Below, one piece after another: positions 22,663-30,538 of a stretch of DNA of 36,015 nt. Where the stretch lies: NCBI GenBank assembly GCA_902766695.1, contig CACXEY010000137.1, positions 1-36,015 of the forward strand, read 5' to 3'. The notes under the pieces were generated by a model. The model did not search any database. It had not been told where the DNA came from and saw only the letters and a list, made by a program, of their open reading frames with translations. The stretch's first letter is position 1; each line of letters begins with the position of its first letter. This DNA is from an uncultured bacterium (GTDB taxonomy: Bacteria > Verrucomicrobiota > Kiritimatiellia > CAIQIC01 > Lenti-01). The position numbers were made by a program, and so were the translations under genes.

Positions 22663-25166
22663 GGCACGTCCCCCTTCGGCGCATGGCTGGCGTAGTACTC
22701 GCGCCATTCGTAGAAATAGTTCTTGTCGGGAATGCAGTTCTCCAGATACGCCACCAGCCCGTCCGATTCGGCCTGCGCGGCTCCGGTGTAGCCCCGGGCG
22801 AGTTCCCCGCGGATGGAATCGGCGGCCGCATGCTTCTTCTCGTCCCAGCGGGGCGAGACGACCAGCCAGAGCGCCCGCGCGAGCACGCCGTCTCGGTCCC
22901 CGCGCCAGCAGAACGGCTCGACGGTCTCTTCGAGCCAGTTGTCGCGCTGGCGGAGCAGGGTCAGGGCCCGGTCGTAATACTGCTTGAGGCGGTTGGGGCG
23001 CTTGCCCGGCAACGGGGCCAGACGCGTCGCCGCCGCCTTGAACAGCGGCTCCGCGTTCACGAAATCCACGAACGACTTGAGCTTCGCGTAGTCCTCGCGG
23101 GCCTGCCGCGCCACCGGGCAGAACATGTAGAGGGGCGGGTTTTCCAGGTCGCCGGGGGAAATGGCGAGGAAATCCTGCGCTTCTTCCCCGCGGGTCAGGA
23201 GTTCGTAGACGTACACGCACCCGAGGATTTCGTCGTAGACGCATCCGGGGATGGGCGTTTCGCCGCTCCAGCGGGGGGGCGGAGGCGTCCGCCAGTCGAT
23301 GAAACGCATCGCGTCCTGGATCGTCCCCGGACGGAGGAGGCGGGCGACGGCCGCCGGCGTCCCGTCGGGAGCGGTCATCCCCATCTTCGCGAAAGCGGAC
23401 AGGTGGATGTTCGTCAGGGCGCTCCGCGCGCGCCCGCAAAGCGAACCGTTCGCGGCTTCGAGCGCGGCTTGGTAGTCGCGGAAGAGGATTTCGTCGGTGT
23501 GGGTCGGGAAGGCCAGCTGCTCTTGCATGCGGGTCTCCCAACCCGGCTCCATCGCGGCGATGGCGTCCAGGTTGGCGTTGACGGTCTTCTCCGCCGCCAC
23601 GAGGTCGTCGAGCGCCAGCCACACCCGGTTGTATTCGTTCTCGGCCAGGGAACAGAAGCGCAACACCCGCTGCCCTTCCGCCTTCTGCTCTTCGATCCGC
23701 TCCTGCTTGTGCCGCAGGTCCGCCTCGTGCAGCTCCTGGATTTCCGCGCGGGCCGCCTGCGCCGGTCCCGACAGGATGTCCTGCCCTTTCAGGCGGGACA
23801 GGCTCTCCCGGACCTTTTTTTCCGCGGCGATGCCGGCGGTGATCTCCCCGGAAATGGCGCTCCCCGCCGCCCGGAGCGGATGCCACACGTCCTGGTATGC
23901 CGTGTTCACCGCGAGGAACTGCACGTTTTCACCGGACCCGGTTTCCGCCCCGAAGGCGATGGGCCAGACGGAGACCTGCATGGCCGGCTCGCGCTCGGCG
24001 TCCGCCAGGGCCTTCTCCCACGCGTCCCGGACGCCTGCCAGATCCGCCGACGACGAATAGGGGTCGGCCAGCGCCGTCCGCATGTCGAGATAGCCGTTCA
24101 GCAACCGCTCCACGCACTCCGCACGACGCTTGTGTTCGATGGCCGTGTCCGTGTTCCAGTCCCATTTCGACACCTGGGTGAACCCCTGCTGCGCCCAGAC
24201 CCATTTGCCGTTCCGCATGTGGTTCTGGATGGAATTCCACGCGATGGCGGTATTCTGCCAGTTCCGGATGGAAAGGGTCAGTTCCTGGATCTGGCGGGCG
24301 TAGGGGCCGCCGTGCCGGGCCAGCCGCGCCGCCCCCGTCAGGTGCAATGCTTCCTGGAAATGCCACTTCTCGGCCTGCCTCCGGGCCTGCTTGAGCAGAT
24401 GGTCCGCGCTCGGGTGCGCCGCGTTCCAGAAGAACCACCCCGCCAGGCACACCAGCACCGTCATCACCGCCACCGCGGCCCGCAGGCGGATGTTCGACGG
24501 CGTGTGCGCCGTGTTCTTGTCCCAGAACCGGAAGTCCACGTACGCCACCGACAGGATGTCCCCGTCCCGCAGCATGCGTTCGTTCGCCTTCAGCGGCACC
24601 CGGTTCACCCGCGTCCCGTTCCGGCTCTTCAAATCCTTGACCCAGCAGCTCCCGTCCCGCTTGCACGCCACTTCCGCATGCCGGTGCGACACCAGGTTGT
24701 CGTCGCACACGATGTCGCACGTCGGCGCCGATCCGATGATGCTGCTCTCCCGGTCGAGGTCGATCATCCGCCCCGCGTCGGCCCCGTTCAGCTGCTCCAG
24801 CCGGTGGTACTGGGCACGCTCGGCGTCCTTGTTCTCCGCCCGCAACGCCACCAGCACGCAGTCGCCGATCGACACCTGGTCCCCCGCGGCCAGGCACCAC
24901 CGCGCCACTTTCTCCCCCTTGCAGTACATCCCGTTCCGGCTCCCCGTGTCTTCCACCCACCACTTTCCCCGCTTCGCGAACAGCTTCGCGTGGTGGTTGC
25001 TCGCCGTCTTGTCCGTCGGCGGAATCCGCCACGTGCAGTCCGCCGCCCGGCCGATCGTCAGCTCCGGCGGCAGCTCCCGCGTCGTCCCTTCGCACAGCAC
25101 CCGGCCGTTCAGCTCCAGCCGGATTTCCAGCTCTTTTTTCGGGAATCCGATCTTGAACGGCTTCAT
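22659..25166 (-). CDS. Membrane protein with two cytoplasmic FHA domains and a large periplasmic region
   Basis: 835 residues from ATG 25166, which overlaps the stop of the preceding FHA gene (ATGA); the frame continues further upstream but that part only overlaps the other gene. FHA domain 1 about 38-108 (TIGRAADCTW..., SNHHA, DTGSRNG) and FHA domain 2 about 143-215 (SIIGSAPTCDIVCDD, VSHRHAEV, LKSRNGTRVN). Both keep the Ser/His and Asn residues for phospho-Thr contact, although the first domain has SNHHA in place of SRRHA. One membrane span at about 228-249, then about 585 residues of mostly helical periplasmic sequence with coiled-coil-like stretches (about 485-520). It probably recruits phosphorylated partners to the Tad base. 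FHA proteins are not part of the standard Tad set. No known enzymatic domain is seen in the C-terminal part. Confidence 0.9.
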   Translation of the reverse strand: MKPFKIGFPKKELEIRLELNGRVLCEGTTRELPPELTIGRAADCTWRIPPTDKTASNHHAKLFAKRGKWWVEDTGSRNGMYCKGEKVARWCLAAGDQVSIGDCVLVALRAENKDAERAQYHRLEQLNGADAGRMIDLDRESSIIGSAPTCDIVCDDNLVSHRHAEVACKRDGSCWVKDLKSRNGTRVNRVPLKANERMLRDGDILSVAYVDFRFWDKNTAHTPSNIRLRAAVAVMTVLVCLAGWFFWNAAHPSADHLLKQARRQAEKWHFQEALHLTGAARLARHGGPYARQIQELTLSIRNWQNTAIAWNSIQNHMRNGKWVWAQQGFTQVSKWDWNTDTAIEHKRRAECVERLLNGYLDMRTALADPYSSSADLAGVRDAWEKALADAEREPAMQVSVWPIAFGAETGSGENVQFLAVNTAYQDVWHPLRAAGSAISGEITAGIAAEKKVRESLSRLKGQDILSGPAQAARAEIQELHEADLRHKQERIEEQKAEGQRVLRFCSLAENEYNRVWLALDDLVAAEKTVNANLDAIAAMEPGWETRMQEQLAFPTHTDEILFRDYQAALEAANGSLCGRARSALTNIHLSAFAKMGMTAPDGTPAAVARLLRPGTIQDAMRFIDWRTPPPPRWSGETPIPGCVYDEILGCVYVYELLTRGEEAQDFLAISPGDLENPPLYMFCPVARQAREDYAKLKSFVDFVNAEPLFKAAATRLAPLPGKRPNRLKQYYDRALTLLRQRDNWLEETVEPFCWRGDRDGVLARALWLVVSPRWDEKKHAAADSIRGELARGYTGAAQAESDGLVAYLENCIPDKNYFYEWREYYASHAPKGDVP

Positions 25167-26986
25167 GGCGTCCACCACCTGTCTTTCTGGGCCGTCACGT
25201 GGCGGCGGTCGTCCGGAGACCGGAACAGGCTCCGGATCTCCTCGTCCATCCGCGCGGTGTCGGCGTCCTTGTCGCGCGAAGCCCGGTAGCGGACCAGGCA
25301 CCGCTTCTTCCAGGTCTCCGCCTGGCGTGCCCGGAGGATGCGCATCCACTCCAGCGCCTCTTCGTGCAACCGCCCCGTGTCGGGATCCTGCGTCCGCCGG
25401 GGGTAGGTCCGGATCAGGATGGTGGAGAGCTTGTCCTCGATTTCCTCCCAGGCGTTGTCCATGTTCTTGTCCATGAGTCCCCGCACGCTGTTGCGCAGCA
25501 TGGGAAGATCCCCGTGGTACTGGCGTTCCGGCGGCATGCCGGCCCAGCGTTCCTGCACCATGTCCGCGCCGATGCCGAGGAAGATCCCCGTCCGCAGCAG
25601 CATGGCTTCGGACAGCAGTCCCTCGTTGCCCGGCACCTCGCGGAAATACACGAAACAGGTGTCCCGCAGGCGGAAGAAGGACAGCACCCCGGCCCAGTCG
25701 AGCACCCCTTCCGCCTCCTCCCCGGGAGTCGCCTTCCGGGTGTAGGCGTAGCGGAGGCAGGGGATGCCGGGATCCGCGCCGAAGAAGTCATTCGCGAGCC
25801 GTCCCTGCTTTTCGATGCCCTGGCCGCCGGTCCGCTCCCAGTCGGCAAACGCTTCCTCCTGGCTCTGTTGCAGGGACGCGGGATTGGCATAGACGACCAG
25901 ACGCAGCTGCAACGGGAAATCCGGGTTCCGGCCGACCCGGGTCCGGACCGTGAAGATGGTTTCTTCCACTCCCAGCGCCTCGTTCGTGTCCGAACGCATT
26001 CCCTCTCCGTTTCCCCACGGAGGAGGCGGATAGGAAAAGTAGGGGGCGAGGGCTCCTTCCGGCTTTCCGCCGGCCGGGAGCGGCTGCAGGGCGGAATCCA
26101 GCATGTGCCATTCCTTTCTCCGGGAATCCGCGTACAGGACGTGGTCCCCCTTGTCCAGGAAAGCATACACGACGGCCGCGAACACCACCAGCAATCCGCT
26201 GAGGGCGATGCGCATCCCCAGCTTCTTCCGGCGCTTCTTGTTGTGGAGTTCCCGCATGTACGCCATTTCCTGGGGCGTTGCGGCCCGGGTCTGGATGACC
26301 TGCGTGGCGTCGGCAGGCGGTTGCAGGGCCTCGGTTCCGAGGGTTTCGCCACCGGAAGGCGGAGGGGGCCCCAACGGCACGGCCAGGGTGCCGATGGTGC
26401 CGGTGGGCGTGGCCGGGACGGACGGCGGAGGACCATAGCGCACCGGAGGCGGCTTCGGGCGTGAAGGCGGCGGTGGCGGGATGTGGGTGCCGGTGTCGTC
26501 GTCGTCGGGGGCGGGACTTCCGCCGGCGGCAGGCGTGGTCATGCTGGTCTCGTCGCCCGCGCGGACCTCCCCGGGCCGCCGCGTGGCGTCGGCATCGCCG
26601 CCGGCCGCTTCCGCCCCGAAACGGGTCATGCCGTCGGTCCAGTCGCCCGGAGCCTCGGTCCGGTCCCCGTCGTTGCGGTAGCACTCGATGACGAATGCGA
26701 CGGCGCCGCCCATCGAAACGCTCTGCCCGGCCTTGACCGGCACCTTGTCGCCCGTCTTCAGCGCCTTGCCGTCCAGCATCGTCCGCCGCGAGCTGATGAC
26801 CTCCATCCCGACCCCCTTCGGTCCGGCGGACAGCATCACGTGCCGTCCCGACACGTCCGGCTCCATCACCCGGATGCCGCATGTGTGGGAGCGCCCCACG
26901 ATGACGGATTCGGCGCCCAGGGGGAACAGCTGCCCCGCAAGGCTGCCTTTCGTGAAGGATATCCGGTATTTCAGTTCTTCCGCCAT
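25163..26986 (-). CDS. Membrane protein with one FHA domain and a periplasmic C-terminal domain
   Basis: 607 residues; ATG 26986 follows the TadC stop after one nucleotide. FHA domain about 28-102: VIVGRSHTCGIRV, DVSGRHVML, SSRRTMLDG; Gly-Arg, Ser-x-Arg-His and the loop before Leu-Asp-Gly are recognisable, although the usual Asn after the second loop is replaced. A Pro-rich linker with scattered Thr (about 110-240) precedes a basic stretch (KKRRKKLG) and a single membrane span (about 258-276), giving cytoplasmic FHA and periplasmic C-terminus. The last 330 residues are unlike any domain I know; a motif LRYAYTRKATPGEEAEGVLDWAGVLSFFRL resembles a beta-sandwich in hydrophobicity. The Thr-rich linker could itself be a kinase target. 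Same gene neighbourhood as the two-FHA protein, with which it could form a complex. Confidence 0.88.
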   Translation of the reverse strand: MAEELKYRISFTKGSLAGQLFPLGAESVIVGRSHTCGIRVMEPDVSGRHVMLSAGPKGVGMEVISSRRTMLDGKALKTGDKVPVKAGQSVSMGGAVAFVIECYRNDGDRTEAPGDWTDGMTRFGAEAAGGDADATRRPGEVRAGDETSMTTPAAGGSPAPDDDDTGTHIPPPPPSRPKPPPVRYGPPPSVPATPTGTIGTLAVPLGPPPPSGGETLGTEALQPPADATQVIQTRAATPQEMAYMRELHNKKRRKKLGMRIALSGLLVVFAAVVYAFLDKGDHVLYADSRRKEWHMLDSALQPLPAGGKPEGALAPYFSYPPPPWGNGEGMRSDTNEALGVEETIFTVRTRVGRNPDFPLQLRLVVYANPASLQQSQEEAFADWERTGGQGIEKQGRLANDFFGADPGIPCLRYAYTRKATPGEEAEGVLDWAGVLSFFRLRDTCFVYFREVPGNEGLLSEAMLLRTGIFLGIGADMVQERWAGMPPERQYHGDLPMLRNSVRGLMDKNMDNAWEEIEDKLSTILIRTYPRRTQDPDTGRLHEEALEWMRILRARQAETWKKRCLVRYRASRDKDADTARMDEEIRSLFRSPDDRRHVTAQKDRWWTP

Positions 26987-26987
26987 C

Positions 26988-27881
26988 TCACATCCCCGAC
27001 TGCGCCATCTGGAAATACACCGGCACGCCGACCATGATGAACACCGCCGGCATCAGGAACAGCGCCGTCGGGAAAATCATCACCGAAGGCGCCCGCGCCG
27101 CCTGCTGCTCCGCCAGGTGGAACCGCTCGCGCCGCATGTCCTCGCCCTGCATCTTCATCGTCTCGACGATCGACGCGCCGACCTCGATGCCGTGCGTCAC
27201 CGCGTCCACGAACGACGTGAAGCTGTCCGTCTGCACCCGCAACGCCATCTCCTGCAGGGCTTCGATGCGGCTCTTGCCCAGTTCGCTCTGCCGCAGCATC
27301 GCGCCGAACTCCACCGGCAGCGGTCCGCCCATCCCGATGGACAGGTAGTAGCGGATGGCCGCGTTGAAATCCAGCCCCGCGCGCATCGCCGACCCGATCA
27401 GGTCGATGGCGAACGGCAGGCTCCGGATCAGCGCCTTCTGGCGTTTGACCGCCACGTCGGCGAGCTTCATCGTCGGATAGAACCATCCGCACGCCGCCGC
27501 CGCGCCCGCGAACAGCAGCGTCCCCCCGGGCGGCATCCCGAACAGGAAGAACGCCACCAGCATCCCCCCTCCCCCCAGCAGGCACAGCGCGAGCTGCGCG
27601 CCGGCGACGAGCGACGGCTTGATGTTCCAGTTCGCCAGCAGCAACTGCTTGCCGATCCGCTCCGCCCGTTCGGCGCCCAGCAGCAGCGAGTCCGGGCGGA
27701 TCCGGTCGGCGAACCACGTGAACAGCGGCTTCATCTTCCGGTACATCGCGGGCACGGAGCTCCCCATCGGCCCTTCTTCGTCCCGCGCCCCCGGCAGGTT
27801 CATCAGCAGGTCCGCGACCAGATACGGCACCAGCACGCACGCGAACGCCATCAGCAGGTTCCAGAACATTCCCGTCTCCAT
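26988..27881 (-). CDS. tadC: Tad pilus inner-membrane platform protein TadC
   Basis: 297 residues, T2SS protein F-type domain (about 150-290). Hydrophobic spans at about 5-27, 88-110, 112-135 and 268-290. Conserved platform sequence RSLPFAIDLIGSAMRAGLDFNAAIRYYLSIGMGGPLPVEFG and the C-terminal RAERFHLAEQQAARAPSVMIFPTALFLMPAVFIMVGVPV-like block (here RRERFHLAEQQAARAP) are typical of TadC. With TadB it forms the inner-membrane platform turned by the TadA ATPase. It starts 3 nt after the TadB stop. Ends immediately before the FHA gene. Confidence 0.95.
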   Translation of the reverse strand: METGMFWNLLMAFACVLVPYLVADLLMNLPGARDEEGPMGSSVPAMYRKMKPLFTWFADRIRPDSLLLGAERAERIGKQLLLANWNIKPSLVAGAQLALCLLGGGGMLVAFFLFGMPPGGTLLFAGAAAACGWFYPTMKLADVAVKRQKALIRSLPFAIDLIGSAMRAGLDFNAAIRYYLSIGMGGPLPVEFGAMLRQSELGKSRIEALQEMALRVQTDSFTSFVDAVTHGIEVGASIVETMKMQGEDMRRERFHLAEQQAARAPSVMIFPTALFLMPAVFIMVGVPVYFQMAQSGM

Positions 27882-27884
27882 CGC

Positions 27885-28760
27885 CTACACCTCGATCGTC
27901 ACGATTTTGTTGATGCAGATGAAGCCGAGCGCCACCATCACGCACGTCACTCCGATCGCCGCCCAGCCCAGCCCCGTCGTCACCATCGGCTTCATCAGCG
28001 GCGGGTTGATCAGGTACAGGATGACGAACACGAACAGGGGGGCCAGCGACATCGCGATGGCTTCGAACCGCCCCTGAGCCGTCATCGACTTGAGCTTGTC
28101 CTGGAACTCCTTGCGCTGGCGGATCGTCTCCACCATCTGCCCCAGCACCTCCGCCAGGCTGCCGCCGGTCTGCATGGTCAGCCGTATGGCCGCCACGAGC
28201 AGCCGCAGGTCCTCGCACCCCATGCGTCCGTGCAGGCGTTCCAGCGCCTCGGGCAATTCCAGTCCCAGCCGATATTCGCGGATCACCGTCTGCAACTCCT
28301 CCTTCATCGGCTGCGCGATGCGGCCCGAGATTGATTCCAGCGCCGCCGGCAGCGCCTCGCCCGCCTTCAGTCCGTTCGCCAGCCCGACCGTCAGGTCGAG
28401 AATCCTCGCCTCGAACGCCGCCTGGCGCTTCCGGACGCGCCAGCGGAAGTACAGCAGCGGCAGATACGCCCCGAGCGCCGCCGCCCCCGCCGCCAGCGGC
28501 ACATACACCCACCCCGGCACCCCCGCCAGCACCAGCACCACCATCACGGCCACCCCCAGCCCGCACGACCACACGATCCGGTACGTCGTCAACTGCACCG
28601 GCGTCACCAGCCTCCGCATCGGCGAGATGTTCTCCTGGTCCTCCTGGCTCTGCCGGAGCCGCGCATCCTCGCCCAGGTGCCGGACCACCGTCGAAAGCAC
28701 CTGGTACGCCACGGCCAGCGCCGCGCCGAACACCAGGACCAACACCATCCAATCCTTCAT
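27885..28760 (-). CDS. tadB: Tad pilus inner-membrane platform protein TadB
   Basis: 291 residues, T2SSF-type. Membrane spans about 5-25, 68-87, 89-106, 235-252 and 262-285. The T2SSF core reads RILDLTVGLANGLKAGEALPAALESI, then REYRLGLELPEALERLHGRMGCEDLRLLVAAIRLTMQTGGSLAEVLGQMVETIRQR, the diagnostic TadB block (GGSLAEVL). It begins 4 nt after the stop of the FHA-TadA ATPase, whose partner it is. Length is in the normal family range (about 280-330). Confidence 0.96.
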   Translation of the reverse strand: MKDWMVLVLVFGAALAVAYQVLSTVVRHLGEDARLRQSQEDQENISPMRRLVTPVQLTTYRIVWSCGLGVAVMVVLVLAGVPGWVYVPLAAGAAALGAYLPLLYFRWRVRKRQAAFEARILDLTVGLANGLKAGEALPAALESISGRIAQPMKEELQTVIREYRLGLELPEALERLHGRMGCEDLRLLVAAIRLTMQTGGSLAEVLGQMVETIRQRKEFQDKLKSMTAQGRFEAIAMSLAPLFVFVILYLINPPLMKPMVTTGLGWAAIGVTCVMVALGFICINKIVTIEV

Positions 28761-28764
28761 CGCC

Positions 28765-30528
28765 TCAGTTCCTCGGCACGAACACGCCCATGTCCAGACG
28801 CAACCCGCCCGCCTCGCGCAGGCGGTCCACGAAGTACGGGATGTTCCCCGTCGCCGTGTGCTGCCCCACCACGTGCCCGTTCCCGTCGATCTTCTCCTGC
28901 TTGAACACGAAGATGTCCTGCATCGTGATCACGTCCCCTTCCCGGCCCGTCACTTCCGTGATGGCCACGATCTTGCGGCTCCCGTCCACCAGGCGGTTCT
29001 GCTGCACGATCAGGTCCACGGCGGACGCCACCTGGTCGCGGATGGCCGACGACGGCAGTTCGTACCCCGCCATCATCACCATGTTCTCCAGGCGCGACAC
29101 CGCATCGCGGGGCGAGTTCGCGTGGCACGTCGTGAGCGACCCGTCGTGGCCCGTGTTCATCGCCTGCAGCATGTCCAGCGCCTCCGCCCCGCGGCATTCG
29201 CCCACGATGATCCGGTCCGGCCGCATGCGCAGGGTGTTCACCACCAGGTCCCGGATGCTCACCCGCCCCTTGCCCTCGATGTTCGCCGGACGGGCTTCCA
29301 GCCGGACGATGTTCTTGTGCGACAGCTTCAGTTCCGCCGAGTCCTCGACCGTGATCACGCGCTCCCCTTCGGGGATGAATTCGCTCAGCACGTTCAGCAG
29401 CGTCGTCTTGCCGGACCCCGTGCCGCCGCTCACGATGATGTTCTGCCGCGACCGCACCGCCTCCTCCAGGAACAGCGCCATCTCCTCGGTCATGCTCCCG
29501 AACCCGATCAGGTCCGACGTCTGGAGCTTCTTGTCCGAGAACTTGCGGATGGTCAGGGACGATCCGTCCAGCGCCAGCGGAGGAATCACCGCGTTCACGC
29601 GGGATCCGTCCGGGAGCCGCGCGTCCGCCAGCGGGCAGGCCTCGTCGATGTGCCGGCCCAGCGGGTCCACGATGCGGTGGATGATCTGCTGCAGGTGCCG
29701 GTCGTTGAAGAACCGCACTCCCGTCTCGTAGAGACGCCCCTTGCTTTCCAGGAACACGTGGTCCGGGCCGTTGACCATGATTTCCGAAATGTCCTTCGCC
29801 CGCAGCAGCGGCGTGATCGGCCCGTACCCGATCAGTTCGTCCAGCAGGGCCTGCCGGAACTTGTCGTACTCGATGTCCGGCGGCAGCTCGTGCCGCTGCT
29901 GCTGGAGCGTCTCGTCCAGGCACACCTCCAGCTTCGCCCGCATGTCGTCGTCCGCGTCCACCGTCAGCGCCTCGTCCGACAGGTTCAGCTTCGTCAGGAT
30001 CAGCGCGTGGAGCCGTTGCTTGAGGACCATGATCTCCGGCGTGTACAGGAGGTTCGCATCCTTGAACTCGTCCAGGAAGTTGTTCGCCGCGGGCGGCGGC
30101 ACGCGGTGGGCATGGAACGGCGGCGGCGGCGTGCGGTGCGCGGATGCGGACGGGCGGTCCGTTCCGGCCGCGCCGCCTGTCGGCGATGGCGCGGGCCGCA
30201 CGGACGGCTCCCCGTCCGGCGTATCGCCCAGCCGCACCGTGAACGATGCGATCAGCAGCTCGTCCCCCGGCGCGAACGGCGTCATCACGTCCACCCTCTG
30301 CTGGTTCAGGAAGGTCCCCAGCGAGCTGCCCAGGTCCTCGACGAAGTACTGTCCGCCCGCGCACAGCACCCGGGCGTGGCGGCGCGACACGCTGCCGTTC
30401 GGCAGCACGATGTCCGCGTCCGCACGCCGCCCGATGATCTTCTCCTCTCCCTCGCCGGGAGCCTCGAAGGCTAGCATGTCGCCGTTTTCGCCTGCCGCCG
30501 TCAGCCACATGGTGCCTGCGCCTTCCAT
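28765..30528 (-). CDS. tadA: FHA-TadA/CpaF fusion ATPase
   Basis: 587 residues. N-terminal FHA domain about 30-100: KIIGRRADADIVLPNGSVSRRHARV, EDLGSSLGTFLN, so Arg34, Ser48 and His51 needed for phospho-Thr recognition are present. A Pro/Thr linker (105-148) leads into the standard CpaF N-domain (about 160-340) and the motor: ISEIMVNGPDHVFLESKGRL (247-), RLPDGSRVNAVIPP, Walker A GGTGSGKTT (368-376), Asp box VEDSAELKLSH (394-), Walker B RIIVGE (439-444), His box TTCHANS (466-472). The FHA fusion ties motor activity to phosphorylation. Two starts are possible: ATG 30528, or ATG 30510 with GGAAGG upstream; the first keeps a 10-nt gap to the secretin stop. Cytoplasmic, docks on TadB/TadC. Confidence 0.96.
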   Translation of the reverse strand: MEGAGTMWLTAAGENGDMLAFEAPGEGEEKIIGRRADADIVLPNGSVSRRHARVLCAGGQYFVEDLGSSLGTFLNQQRVDVMTPFAPGDELLIASFTVRLGDTPDGEPSVRPAPSPTGGAAGTDRPSASAHRTPPPPFHAHRVPPPAANNFLDEFKDANLLYTPEIMVLKQRLHALILTKLNLSDEALTVDADDDMRAKLEVCLDETLQQQRHELPPDIEYDKFRQALLDELIGYGPITPLLRAKDISEIMVNGPDHVFLESKGRLYETGVRFFNDRHLQQIIHRIVDPLGRHIDEACPLADARLPDGSRVNAVIPPLALDGSSLTIRKFSDKKLQTSDLIGFGSMTEEMALFLEEAVRSRQNIIVSGGTGSGKTTLLNVLSEFIPEGERVITVEDSAELKLSHKNIVRLEARPANIEGKGRVSIRDLVVNTLRMRPDRIIVGECRGAEALDMLQAMNTGHDGSLTTCHANSPRDAVSRLENMVMMAGYELPSSAIRDQVASAVDLIVQQNRLVDGSRKIVAITEVTGREGDVITMQDIFVFKQEKIDGNGHVVGQHTATGNIPYFVDRLREAGGLRLDMGVFVPRN

Positions 30529-30538
30529 CCCGCGCCGT

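Noticed and set aside
25167-25349. Upstream extension of the two-FHA protein
   Set aside because: It overlaps the end of the preceding FHA gene; the internal ATG at 25166 overlaps that stop (ATGA) and begins the domain directly.
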